DNA of 64,000 nt, taken from contig JAQPZY010001064.1 of NCBI GenBank assembly GCA_029931535.1, positions 186,001 through 250,000 of the forward strand. Direction: 5' to 3'. Shown piece by piece: positions 1 to 10,822 of the stretch (positions within the stretch are counted from its first letter, which is position 1; the number at the start of each line of letters is the position of its first letter). The notes beneath the pieces are model-generated. The model did no database searches. It was not told the DNA's origin and was given only the letters and a program-made list of their open reading frames with translations. Source of the stretch: Margaritifera margaritifera. Taxonomy: Eukaryota > Mollusca > Bivalvia > Unionida > Margaritiferidae. The position numbers were made by a program, and so were the translations under genes.

Positions 1-115
1 TTCAGGTCAAGGGCTAGAGCAGACAGTGATGATGAAAATGATGGAACTTGCAACAAAGTTGCAAGGAGAGAAGGTATCAAAGCAACAGTTATGTAGCTTA
101 CTAGAGCAATGCCAT
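1..115 (+). CDS. Internal exon of an unidentified host gene (partial)
   Basis: This is open in the frame starting at base 2 and reads as a helix-prone peptide (…MMELATKLQGEKVSKQQL…) ending in LLEQCH. It closes at a good splice donor (GTATGT at 116) in phase 0. The 5' boundary is at or just outside the window edge. It joins in phase to the exon at 3884-3946, giving a short C-terminus. Its first residues (SGQG) resemble the start of the exon at 4576 (SGKG), so the two may be related or alternative exons, although that is weak. I do not recognise the family. Partner and function are unknown. Confidence 0.45.
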
Positions 116-3100
116 GTATGTATTTTAAAAAAAACGTCTTGTGTATCATTCTTTGCCTGTCACAATTCATAAACTGTGTGTTTGCTAACAGTTACATTTT
201 CAACTCCATACTGTAGAATAGACAAATTTCATAGGAAGAACATTGAATTTAAGAAAAGATCAAGCCAGTCTTGTTATGTCCAATGTTATAAAATGGGAAA
301 AATATACATTTTTGAATTTTTATTAACAGATATAAACACATTTAAAAATGAAGATTTGTTCCAGTTTACACAAAGGATTTCAAACTGCTAAAATTGCTGT
401 AGTATGAAAATAATGAAAATGTCTTTTCAGAAATAACAGACAAAATTGAGGTAAAATTGTAAGGTCTTTCAAGTCTCTCTTCAACTGGTGCTGATTCATT
501 CTCCTTATGGCTGCAGTTACTTAAGAAAAAATGTAAAGCACTTGATCAGTTTTAGCCAATAAAAGCTGTGATTTTTGGTCATTCTGGCACTTAGGGTTTT
601 CGGATTTGACACATCATCCAGTGAAGTTGTTCCATTATATGACAAAAATATCAGCAAGTTTTAAATAGATTCAAGGGTATAGAATTAAGTCTTTTGTCTT
701 TTGAAAACAATGCTGATCCACCATTCTGTATGATGTCTGTTTACATATCGGATAAAACTGACATTACCTCGGGACATGCTAGAACTATCATAAATTTCAT
801 ATAGAACATCCAATCATCTGGCTTTTATTAGGTTTGTGCATAAAATACTTTCTAATAATACAACAGAGCTATAAAAAAAAAGTTGGATAGCCCGCTGACT
901 GTGTCTCCTCTAAATCTAGATTCTGCCCCTCCTATATTTTAACTCAGTTGCCCATTGAGCCTGTCCATAGAAAAGTGATATCTAATTTTCCAGAAAGAAA
1001 CCTTGAGCCCACCCACACAATATGTCATTTTTGTTCTGAAGTTTTTGAAAGACCCTGGTAATATATTAATACTCAGACCCTGCTGGGGCTCCTTTTGTAG
1101 GTCCCTCCACCTTGTGAAGATCATCTGCTTAATTGTGTCACAAGCTATAAATTTTGTGTACAGAGTGAAGCACATGACCTATGAATGGGGAACAGTGCTA
1201 CCGTATTTACCGTATATATTGGGACAGGATAAAATAAATGATTTTTTTTCCTGTCCCATAACTTATGGTTAAACTTTTTTTCAACTAGATCATATGTCCC
1301 AAAACTTAAAGCACTGAATAACCTACTTGTGTTGCTGTGCTGTAAAGCACCAAACCAGTTGGTAAAAGTATAAGTAATGAAACTAGAAAGAATTTTATAG
1401 CCATAATTTCATATATTCTAGGCAGTCTCAATCCATTTTGAGCTTGACTTTCTGAAAAATAAGAAGACCTTATGTACTCATCCTGAAGTGGGCATCCACA
1501 TCCCACAATGGTTAAAAATCATGGGTCAGGTTGTTATTTATGTCTCTATCTCCTTTATTTGTCATTTACCCAAGAATATATCACATTTTGACTCTAGATG
1601 GGGTGTTAGGGTCTTAAAATGTATACATTGTGAACTACTGTTTGGTTGTTGATTTAGAGTAAGTTCTTATTTAAACATGTATGATCTTCACTTTCATTGG
1701 ATCACCAAGATGTGATTTGTATTCTTTTCAGGGCTGTTAGTCATTAATAATGATTACAGGGAATATGATGCAACATAACTGAAAGGGGTTAGGTTAAGTC
1801 AAACAAACATGGACATTCTTTCAGTTTTGGGACAAGTTTATACTTGGCAATATGTCTTTGAGACTCATCAATCCATGGCCATGAAACTTTATGGAAGGAA
1901 GTATTTGGAGAAGTAGTGCACTAGCATATTAATTTTTTTCCTTTAACCATACCTTATCACCTTTTAGCACTTTAGTCATTCTTTTATACTTTTTATGTTT
2001 ATTCTTTGTAGATGTGTTTCTTATTAATTGTAGTAATGTTTACGTGGAATCTTTTGATACATTGCACAGGGAGTAGTATCTGGGTAAGGGTAAGAAACAA
2101 AGACATGGTTAATGTCTTCCAGCAATCTTCTATATAATGTTATACTCTTTATCCTATAGTCATTAAAGTATATACATGTAAGCATCTGGAATATTAATAT
2201 TATTCTCATGTATCATTTTTTGCTGTTTTTCATATTACATCATTTCGAATAGTCTAGCTGTGTTGTCCTCTGACAGCTTTTGTTTTGAGAGAATACTTGC
2301 TTTAAGATTTATTGTGGTCATATATTTTACACAGAGTTTTGGAGAAAATGTTAAAGATCCAATGTAGGTAAATTAACTTGTCAGTTGATGTAAAACATGA
2401 CCAAACAACCAAAGTAAGCATTGTAAACTCTGAAGAACATATGCTTGAGTCTGAAGTATTTCTTACTCCTTGAATAATTTGCTTTCATTCTTAGATACAA
2501 AATGCATAATGAGAATGTATTTACAAGTTTTGTTCTTTGTAAAAAAAAAGAAAGAAATGTTTTAACTTGCCATCAGAAAATTATCTGAACCATACATGTC
2601 AAAGTCAGATAAAGCTTGCATTCTTTCTTCAAACTGGGAGCATATTTTGAGGTTTGTGTATATATTCAGTTACTTGTGGCTAATTTGGTGACTTTGCAGC
2701 TTTTACACCTGAAATCACTCCTACAGTATTTCAGGGTCTATTTGGAAACAGTCATTATACCAGGGAAAATAACTATTACATAATAAAATATTCAGCAATA
2801 CCAGCATTATGTGTGTAGCTGGTGATGAGTATAAAATTGAAATAACTAAGCCTTTGAATTTACAATTATTTCAAGAATTATAACAATGGATGCCAAAAGG
2901 TCATTTATCTTTAAAAACTGAATTTAATTTTTTAAATTACACACAATTAGAATGACAAAAGAATAGATACAGTACACTATCAGAATGGCAAGAAAACAAA
3001 AATATACAGACCACAGCATAGCTTCTTGCCACCATGCTAAACTTGTGCAGGCAATTATAAGAAGATTCATACCAATCAAATTGCACAAAAAATAAAGGAC

Positions 3101-3883
3101 TCTGGCTTGCAATTATAAAATTAAAGCAATTTATAATTTGTAGAATCATGGCAAACATTTTAAAGCTGTATAAGGTTTTGAAAACTTCTTTTATAAAAAT
3201 GTAAGTATAACACTTTTTCATGGCTACTTGAGCAGCATATAATTGCACAGTAGCACATTAATGGGGATGATTGAAAATCGTTCTCATTTTACTAATAAAA
3301 TGAAGATATTTTGGTCAATTGCCCACTTATGTAAACTCTGGACGTGTTAAAATATGTGTGTGTGTTTGCTAGAAACATTCCACAGCTGTATTATGTACAG
3401 AACCAGACAGTAACTGAGGAAGTTTAAAATATACTGAATGTGATGAAAAAAGCAAGAAAATTGGATTTGATTTTCTTTTTGTGAAAATTATATCTAATGT
3501 CATGGTGCTACCATGTGTATATTTGTAAATACACGATGATACTAAAAGGAAAAACTGTATAAACTCTTATATAAGTGTAATTAGGTACAGAGTGAGTATA
3601 CAGTATGACTGGAATGCCAGATGAGACCTACAACCAGGAGAGTGAATTACATGCATCAGTATCCTACATTTATAACTCACTGACCTAAATACAACAAAGA
3701 GAAACATTTATAGAAGAACATTAAAATTGAGAATCAAACACATTGAATGTGCTTTATATAAAAATCCATACATTACCTTAAAATATCTTTAACATGGTTT
3801 TTGTGACTCTGTATTGTTGTATATAACTATGTCATGCATGTAATCGCATCTGCTCATCTTATCCATCATTCGCTCTTCTGTAG
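116..3883. other. Non-coding stretch, probably intron
   Basis: AT-rich sequence with many stops in all frames. The open frames around 1003-1272 and 2924-3248 have no recognisable protein signature. A small hairpin is present near 1221-1257 (gggacagg … cctgtccc). No transposon ends were recognised. Confidence 0.5.
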
Positions 3884-3946
3884 GATCCATTTCACCAGAA
3901 TTTGATCAAACTTTCCCTGGCAAAACCAGCTGACATGGTTTTCTAA
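3884..3946 (+). CDS. Putative terminal exon ending in TAA
   Basis: A textbook acceptor (pyrimidine tract, then CTGTAG) at 3883 is followed by 20 codons reading DPFHQNLIKLSLAKPADMVF and then TAA. The exon starts in phase 0, matching the phase-0 donor at 116, so the two exons together give a clean protein C-terminus. An AATAAA-like signal is present near 4174. The peptide is not recognised. It could be an alternative last exon of the gene whose later exons start at 4307, or the end of a separate gene. The splice prediction is by eye only. Confidence 0.4.
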   Translation, partial: DPFHQNLIKLSLAKPADMVF

Positions 3947-4306
3947 TCCTTGTTGATTGTTAAAGTGGTGATTGTTGCCTACCTTAAATGAGTTACCTTT
4001 TGATGCATCCTGTTGTTTTCTTCATTTTAAAGTGGATGAAAGTTCATGTATACAGCAATAATATCCATTTTTAATCCATGACAGCATTAGTTCACTAGTA
4101 AAAGAGGTACACCCAGAATATAATAATTTCAAACAAATCACAGCCAGCATGATTTCAATGTCATTGACAAAGAAATAAATCAAACGGAGAAAATGATGTT
4201 ATGAACTATGTTGCTAGATAGGCCAAAAGACGGGAGGCAGAAAGAAAAGTCCTTTGCTTGATGAATTTGTACATTAATTGACTCAGGTAATTTTTAATTT
4301 TTGCAG

Positions 4307-4417
4307 AGTGCAAAAAAAGCGAGCCAGGCACCAGTTTATTGGATGATTCAGCTTACATCTCATACTATAAACATCCTTTGACACCTTTTGGCTCAGTTCC
4401 ACCCCCAAGTCTTCTTG
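4307..4417 (+). CDS. Host-gene exon, Ser/Pro-rich linker
   Basis: The acceptor TTTTTGCAG and donor GTATGT flank 111 bases that are open in only one frame (CKKSEPGTSLLDDSAYISYY…, then PFGSVPPPSLL). The exon starts and ends in phase 1, so it is symmetric and joins in frame to the exon at 4576. The composition suggests a disordered linker. It is the first exon I can place in a chain that leads to the two CARD exons at 39994 and 41673. The exons upstream of it were not found; the exon at 1-115 ends in the wrong phase to precede it directly. Confidence 0.5.
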
Positions 4418-4575
4418 GTATGTATACTTTTATTTACTGAATGTTTAGATAACTAGATTGTTTTTTTCATTAACCTCTTTCAAGGCAATTCTTGTACCAT
4501 CACAAATAGAAAATAATTGTTTTCCATGTTTTTGATAATTATTGATATTTACTGATATGAACTATTTTCCATCAG

Positions 4576-4650
4576 ATTCAGGTAAAGGGCAATCAGTAGA
4601 GTCATCATCCTATGCCATCAATCCCCTAGGAAGCTCAAGTGATCTATCAG
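4576..4650 (+). CDS. Host-gene exon, Ser-rich linker
   Basis: The acceptor is TTTCCATCAG and the donor GTTAGT. Phase 1 at both ends gives 25 residues (DSGKGQSVESSSYAINPLG…), Ser-rich and probably disordered. The phase matches both the preceding exon (4307-4417) and the next candidate at 18404. The intron that follows would be about 13.7 kb and contains DIRS copy 1 about 270 bases downstream of the donor. Confidence 0.5.
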
Positions 4651-4938
4651 GTTAGTAGAAATATTCCTTTTTAGATGTTTTTGATTCTATGTTGAAATAA
4701 TTTGGTTAACATAATTATTCTTAAAAAGCTGAAGTTAAGGGAATATCTCTCCCCACATTCGAACATTTCACGACCTATACCTTTTTAAAGATAATTGTTT
4801 TGATAATCAGAAAAAAAATTAGTTGTGGAAATTTTATTTATGTTATTGACTTTTTAATTGGCCTGGTAATCAAAATTTCAAAATTCTGAAACACTTGGAC
4901 TAAAAAATATGACAGTAAATGAAATTTTAATGTCAGTA

Positions 4939-5110
4939 ATAACTTACCTGTCACTATAATTAAGCTTTCTTCTTTCCGCATGGAAAGACCTTGTCCATGC
5001 TAGATGCACCAACTCCATGTTCTAGAAGTTTCTTAGAACATGTGCATCGACCCAGTCTGATCTACATCATCAGCTCGTGCTCCACAGAGCGTCCTCATTC
5101 TTTTCCGGAC
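4939..5110. repeat. Left inverted terminal repeat of DIRS copy 1
   Basis: About 170 bases whose reverse complement is found at 9897-10073, with long exact blocks (for example ttctagaagtttcttagaac and ctgatctacatcatcagctc). The pairing stops after the ttcttttc/ggac block. Both repeats begin with the acttacctgtcact motif that recurs in the internal complementary region. Confidence 0.92.
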
Positions 5111-5716
5111 GACAGTCGAGTTAACACATGGAAAAACTTGATGAAGAAGAAACTATCTACAAGTACAATGGTTTCAATGCTAATAACCAGGACTTGTCAT
5201 GAATATTCTTTATAATGAACGTTAACCTCTGTCCGATTTTATAAAATTTGTAATTGATAACTTTAACATTGATATTCGCCATTCGTGCATTGTTAATGCA
5301 CTACGAGCCACCTACCCTTCCCCCTCCTACATAAAGTGCTTGGGACATAGTGGTAGCAATAAGTATTCAGAATATTCTTTTTAAAACAGTGTTGCAACAC
5401 TGGGGTCCATCATTACCGTGATTATTATTTATTAACGTCATAATTTGGTCATAAGACAAAATCTCATAACTGTTCGCTATTAGTAGATTCTAGGGCCCCT
5501 AAATGTTTTCAATAATGTTTTTTATAACATTACCTTAACCTACAATTATGCTCCGGTTTTTATATCCGTCACAAAGTACCGAATAAACTCAGACATTCTT
5601 GTTTTTAAAAAAATTCAGTTGTAAGGAGATACAACGTGCTGACGCAACCCTTATTATTATTATCATTGCTCTTCTTTTGTTAAACTAAGTTTCTTTTTCA
5701 GAACATAATTTTTCAG

Positions 5717-6533
5717 ATGTCTCAATCAATTGGTAAGTGTGGGCATAAAAAAGGCCCATGGGACATTCACCAAACTTGTTTGTCATGTACAAAATGTACA
5801 CCTATGGACTGATGTCCCATGTGTTGTCTATGGTCGGACGACACTTGGAATCTGACCAAAAGCCGTCACACTTATCTGAAGAGGAAAGAAGCACGTTTTT
5901 CCCCTTCTAAATCAAATAAATCTCACTTAGAAAGAAATACTGGTGCTACCTGTGAGGTAGAAACAGATGTTTCTAAAGGGTTTGAGTGCGATCCCCCAAA
6001 TAAAAGAGGTAGGAGCAGCACCTGTCCTAGACAAGAGAGAGATAATGTTACTACTGGTGAGATGGTAACAGATGTCTCTCAAGGGTTCGAGTGCGATCCC
6101 CCGAATATAAGAGGGAGGAGCGGCACCTTCCCAAGTCATGATAGAGTGTCTTCTAAGAAGGCAGCTTCTATCGTTAAGGGCTATCAGCTTGCTGGGTCTG
6201 AGTGCACCCCCCCCCCCCCCCCCGACTACAGGAGGGAGGGGTAGCACTGACCCACAAGCAGACACAGTTATACCCCCTGAGGGGGTTACACTGAGCCCAA
6301 ATATGGAGAATCCTTGCATCTTCCTTTTGGGGCAGGAACAAGACCTCCATAATATCCAAAGTCAGGCGAAAAATACATCACGCAAACCCAAGAGGTTTAG
6401 CTGTCGTTTAAATTCTTCTAGTTCTGAGAGAAGTTCTCTCAGATCTAGATCATCCTTGACTATAAGTGACAGGTCACGGACCGGCCAGTTATCACCGGAT
6501 ACAGCAGACCATATACTGGGTATAGGTCTGTGA
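5717..6533 (+). pseudogene. Gag-like ORF of DIRS copy 1 with zinc motif and repeats
   Basis: Starts at the ATG directly after a TTTTTCAG acceptor-like site and reads through GHKKGPWDIHQ, then a CxxC…CxxC cluster (CLSC, CPMC) ending CLWSDDTW. Homologous openings occur in copies 2 and 3, which supports this start. A TGA at 5810-5812 interrupts the zinc motif. Downstream are three related repeats, each with a GFECDPP- or GSECTPP-like core followed by an RGR-rich segment. A run of about 16 C near 6208 shifts the frame, and the protein continues in another frame as a Ser/Arg-rich tail to 6533. Presumed role is the nucleic-acid-binding structural protein of the element. The zinc-binding function is inferred from Cys spacing. 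Confidence 0.7.
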
Positions 6534-6839
6534 GACATGCCGAATCTAGGTCTAGCGCTAGGGATAGTTTCGAATACCCTCCTTTCACTACATTACCTAG
6601 TTGTCACACCACAGGGACAGAACGTGAAATAGACATGCTTCTGGGATAGGAAATTGGACCGATGTACCTTCCTTTCCTATGTTCCCTTTCAATCCATTTG
6701 GTATGTGGAACTTTCCCCCGCAAGGGAGAGAACTACCTCTAGCATGGATGTCGTCCATGTGGCCTCCTGCATGTACGAGTGATGAGATCCGATGACCATC
6801 ACAAGTTCTGCAGAATAGGGACACCTCACCTCTCCTGCA

Positions 6840-7839
6840 GTGCATACCTCTTCCTTTAATTCAGGTAGGTGCTTGACTGGCCCTCTTTTCGGAGGTCTGG
6901 TCAAACATCACGGAAGATCAGTGGGTCCTTTCTATTTTCAAGGAGGGTTTACGTCTACGCTTCATAGAACTCCCTCCTCTCTCAAGGTCACCCATCCTCT
7001 TCCATCAATCAAACATTTTCAAATTAAAGGAAGAAGTGCACACCCTTCTTCGGAAGGGCGCAGTCGAGAATGTTCAAAATATTGAGTCGTCAGCATTCTA
7101 CTCCTGTATTTTCCTGGTCCCCAAAAAGGGCGGAATACTGAGACTGATTATCGACCTTTCCCCCCTAAACAAATTTCTGCAAATGGAAACGTTCAAGATG
7201 GAAACTGCAACTTCAGTTCGGAACGCTATCAAACCAGCCGACTGGGCAGTTTCCATCAATCTTCAGGATGGGTACTTCCACGTCCTAATTTTTCCGCGGC
7301 ACAAAAAATATTTCCGGTTCTTAATCGGACAGGAAGTATTTTAATTCCGAGCCATGCCGTTCGGTCTTGCCTCAGCGCCCAGGATCTTTAGCAGAGTCAC
7401 GGGAGTAATAGCTGCACACTTGAGATACTTGGGGATTCCGTTAATCCAGTATTTCGACGACTGGCTACTAAACAACACAAACAAACAGTCCCTATGCAGC
7501 CACATGACCCTCTGTTGGTCTGTGGTGTCGCAATTGGGACTGATTCCAAATCTAGAGAAGTCCGAACTCGTTCCTTCTCAAGATTTTGTTTACATAGGAA
7601 TTAATTTCATTACCTCTCTGGGCCATGTTTGTGTTCCCCCAGAGAGGATACACAAAATCATTGAACTTTTAAGGACATTACAGACCAAGACTTCGTTGTC
7701 GGCTCGTCTGTATCTCTCCCTCCTGGGAACCTTGAATTCCACGTCGGACCTGTTTCCCCTAGGGAGACTTCATTTATGTCCTATTCAGTTTCTCCTGTTG
7801 GCGGTTTGGAGACCCCACAAGGATTCCCTCTCAATGTGA
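6840..7839 (+). pseudogene. DIRS reverse transcriptase domain, copy 1
   Basis: Reads from GPLFGGLVKHHG through the fingers (FLVPKKGGILRLIIDLSPLN), the palm (SINLQDGYFHV, where motif A has N in place of the usual catalytic Asp), MPFGLASAPRIF, and the catalytic box IQYFDDWLLN. The YxDDWL form is typical of DIRS elements. A TAA at 7342-7344 sits in frame within the conserved VF-x-FRAMPFGL stretch and is therefore a simple nonsense change. A frameshift separates the segment at 6840-7085 from that at 7036-7839, and another lies between 7839 and 7929. Confidence 0.9.
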
Positions 7840-7928
7840 ATTTCTCTAGGGTCGATGTTTCAGTACCACCTAAAGTGGTGGTACAATCAAGATATGTTTC
7901 TTAACCCCACTTCTATCTGTACATCGAC

Positions 7929-8486
7929 GTGTCAGATTCAGGTTGGGGGGCTCATTTAGAGCCAGAAGGAGTACTTCTCCATGGCGAATGGTCACATGAA
8001 GACAGTCTTCTCCACATAAGCAATCTAGAAATGAAAGCCATGTTCTTCGCCCTAAAAGGCTGCCTAGAACACGTCAACGTGCATTGCATCATGATATCCT
8101 CAGACAACACATCAGTGGTTGCGTACCTCAGACGACAAGGAGGCATTCATGCTCCTTCACTCTGTGTGGAAGTCTGGAACCTTCTACGTTGTGTACAGTC
8201 AGAAGGGATTACACTCCGAGTTTGTCACATTCCAGGGAAGAAAAGCCTAATGGCGGACAGTCTGTCCAGAACAGGCAAGGTAGTCCTAACAGAATGGTCT
8301 CTTCATCAAGCGGTTGCAGAGTCTCTGTTCAGTCTATGGGAGCAACCTCTAGTGGACTTGTTTGTGACAAAACTCAACAACAAGCTCCCATTTTCTGTCT
8401 CCCCAGTCCCAGATCAGGCAGCCTGGGCAGTCGACACCTTCAGCCTGAACTGGGATCGACTTGAGCATTCCCACCCTTCCGGTTGA
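7929..8486 (+). pseudogene. DIRS RNase H domain, copy 1
   Basis: 186 codons open. The four acidic residues expected of an RNase H active site are visible in order: D in DVSDSGWGAHLE (the first D block is split at the frame boundary), E in NLEMKAMFFALKG, D in ISSDNTSVVAYL, and D in SLMADSLSR. It removes the RNA strand of the hybrid during reverse transcription. The end contains a conserved linker (PLVDLFVTKLNNKLP) common in this group before the recombinase. It follows the reverse transcriptase after one frameshift near 7900. Confidence 0.88.
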
Positions 8487-9653
8487 TTACACAAGTGTTA
8501 CAGAAGATCAGGATGTCCACCGCATGGATCATCCTGATTGCACCTATGTGGCCTCAAAGGTCATGGTTCAATGACTTACTCAACCTGTTGATCGACAAAC
8601 CAAGAGTATTTCCTCCGTGGGAACATCTTCTATCACAACACAGAGGCACTGTAGTTAACACCAATCCCCAGATCCTCCACCTTCACGCTTGGCTTATCTC
8701 AAGTGATCGATCCGCCAGGCAAAGTTTTCGAGCAAAGTTGCTGACTGCATCGTACAAGCCTGACGATGCTCAGCATCCAAGATCTACAAGACAAAGTGGA
8801 AAATCTTCTGTGATTGGTGTGTTAGGAAATGCATTAATCCTTGCTGACTCTCTGTCGCTGCAGTAGCAGATTTTCATCTCTTCGTTTTCGAGGAGAGATC
8901 TTGTTCAGCCTCCACAATCATAGGGTATAGGGCTGCTCTTTCAAACACTGTTAAATTCTCTAAAGGTCAATCCATTGGTTCAGATCCTCACTTGTCGGAT
9001 CTTATAAAGTATTTTGAGCTTCAGAGACCAGTGTCTCACTCTTTGACACCAAAATGGAACCTTTCATGTGTTTTGTGGGCATTGACAAAAACACCTTATG
9101 AACCTTTGAGTGAGGCCTCTTTTGAAAATCTCACGTTTAAAACCATTTTTCTTCTGTCCGTTTCCCTATTGTGTCAGCCTGGTTTTCTTGCCAAAAACCA
9201 ACTTCCGTCAGTATTCCCATCCCCGATTGAAATCCCCAGTCTTAGTCGTATCTGTGCTGGGGATGATAGTGATAGACTTCTTTGCCCAGTTAGGGCACTT
9301 AGATTCTATTTAGCAACTGCTAAAGGGAGAAGGAAGGGTAGGAAAATCCTGATATTTCAGCATCCACTATCTCTCGATGGATTTTGCTCACCATCAAGAG
9401 AGCTTATGCATCTCTCACGGAAAGAGACCTATCGTTCATGAAGATTAAAGCCCATGAAGTCAGGGCTATTGCTACTTCCTGGGCATATTTCAACCATTCA
9501 TCTTTAGACGATATTATGAAGGCTGCGTTTTGGCGCTCACACACAACCTTCTCATCTTTTTACCTTCGGTCATTAGCAAACCAAAGCCAAGGTATCTTCT
9601 CTCTGTGTCCAATCGTCGCAGCACAATCTACGACCCAGACAACTGCCACTTAA
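8483..9653 (+). pseudogene. DIRS tyrosine recombinase, copy 1
   Basis: Begins with the linker ILIAPMWPQRSWFNDLL, then an N-terminal core-binding region in shifted frames (ADFHLFVFEE, STIIGYRAALSNT, LIKYFELQRP, LTPKWNLSCVLWAL), then the catalytic part. The HxxR motif is present as KAHEVRAIATSWA and the presumed nucleophile as FSSFYLRSL. The first catalytic Arg, normally a few residues after FLL-x-SVS, is not recognisable here (LLCQPGFLAK), which suggests decay. At least three frame breaks occur. The enzyme normally integrates the circular DNA. Downstream non-coding sequence leads straight into the internal complementary region. Confidence 0.88.
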
Positions 9654-9760
9654 AACTGCAGTTGACTGTTTGGACTGGCGAGTGAGTAATTTTCTTCCAC
9701 ATTTCTACTCTTCTCAAAGTCCATCAGCCACCTTCCTTATTGACAAATTCAGCTTAAATA

Positions 9761-9850
9761 TAGTGACAGGTAAGTTATTACTGACATTAAAATGTAGTTT
9801 TTTTGGGGAGTAAAACTAATTTTAATTATGTAATACTTACCTGTCACTAT
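9761..9850. repeat. Internal complementary region of DIRS copy 1
   Basis: Its first part (tagtgacaggtaagttatta…) is the reverse complement of the left end of the element, and its second part (…ttaattatgtaatacttac) is the reverse complement of the right end at 10049-10106. The two are joined as they would be in a circle, which is the expected template for restoring the ends of a DIRS1-type element. It also fixes the element boundaries. Confidence 0.9.
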
Positions 9851-9896
9851 TGGATGCCCTCCTCCCACCCCGCGCTGATGTCCTTCATTAGTCTCA

Positions 9897-10073
9897 CGTC
9901 CTGAAAAGAAGGAGGACGCTCTGTGGAGCACGAGCTGATGATGTAGATCAGACTGGGTCGATGCACATGTTCTAAGAAACTTCTAGAACAGGGACTTGGT
10001 GCATCTAGCACAGACGAGGTCTTTCCATGCGGAAAGGAGAAAGCTTAATAATAGTGACAGGTAAGTATTACAT
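9897..10073. repeat. Right inverted terminal repeat of DIRS copy 1
   Basis: Reverse complement of 4939-5110 with only scattered substitutions. It is followed by a right-end extension to about 10106 that matches the internal complementary region but not the left repeat, as in other DIRS1-like elements. Confidence 0.92.
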
Positions 10074-10106
10074 AATTAAAATTAGTTTTACTCCCCCCAA
10101 AAACTA

Positions 10107-10822
10107 AATTTTTCACTTAAAATGCTGATTAATATATCTGAAAGTACAAATAGACAGGTGATGAATCTAGATATGACTGACAAAACATCTTGGCTTCCTT
10201 TTGGTGATAAGAACTGGTAACATATATGCTAACATTAGGTAATTTTGTAAATATAATATGCTTTAAGTTGCACAGTAACAGAGTAAAGGGATCTCCGCAG
10301 CAACACCAGCAACTAGAACTAACTCGTGTTATCAAGGTTTTTGGTTTTAATTTATTTGTATCAGCAGTTGACAGTACTGTTGCAGTGGTGAGGTATTGAC
10401 CATTGATCATACTTCACCAACAAGTTTCTTTAAAATTTACACTATCCTGCTGTGACTAGTTGCAGTTGGTACCAACCGTGGTCAGTCGCAGGTCAAGTCA
10501 CAGCTGACCTTGGGATCTACTGCAAGGCTTGGACAATTTCACTGGCTTATCCAGAGTAAATGGCTGGCAAAGACTTTGAGGCATGTACCTAATGATGGCT
10601 CTGTCGGTATCAGTTGAGAAGCTGTTTGATGATTGAGGCTTTTGTCGATCTTAGTTAAATCTGATATGCATGCATGTATGTATGAGTCTCTGGTTATGCA
10701 CAGCAGTGGCCAATTACATAAACCTCTACTTCTTCAGATAAAAAAAAAGAATGTTTTGAAATATCAAAAAAGGATTATGATCTTAGAATTAAGGTTAGGT
10801 GTATAATAAAAAGTTCATTATA
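10107..10822. other. Intronic DNA without recognised features
   Basis: No ORF with a recognisable motif and no terminal repeats found. A short minus-strand open frame at 10129-10410 has no family signature. Confidence 0.4.

Larger units (their letters stand above)
4924..10106 (+). mobile_element. DIRS-like retrotransposon, copy 1 (near full length)
   Basis: About 5.2 kb with inverted terminal repeats, a gag-like ORF, reverse transcriptase, RNase H and a tyrosine recombinase, and an internal complementary region just before the right repeat. Inverted ends plus the internal complementary region are the hallmark of DIRS1-type elements, which replicate through a circular intermediate and integrate with a tyrosine recombinase, without LTRs or an integrase. 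The left end (attttaatgtcagtaat…) and right end (…ccccccaaaaacta) were fixed from the internal region, where their complements are joined. No target-site duplication is expected and none is evident. The ORFs are broken by stops, frameshifts and a poly-C tract, so the copy is inactive. No methyltransferase ORF was seen. Confidence 0.9.

Noticed and set aside
7952..8146. Minus-strand open frame inside DIRS copy 1
   Set aside because: It lies opposite the well-supported RNase H domain and has no motif of its own.
9653..9760. Search for the DIRS methyltransferase ORF
   Set aside because: The gap between recombinase and internal complementary region is too short and has no open frame, so the domain is absent from this copy.
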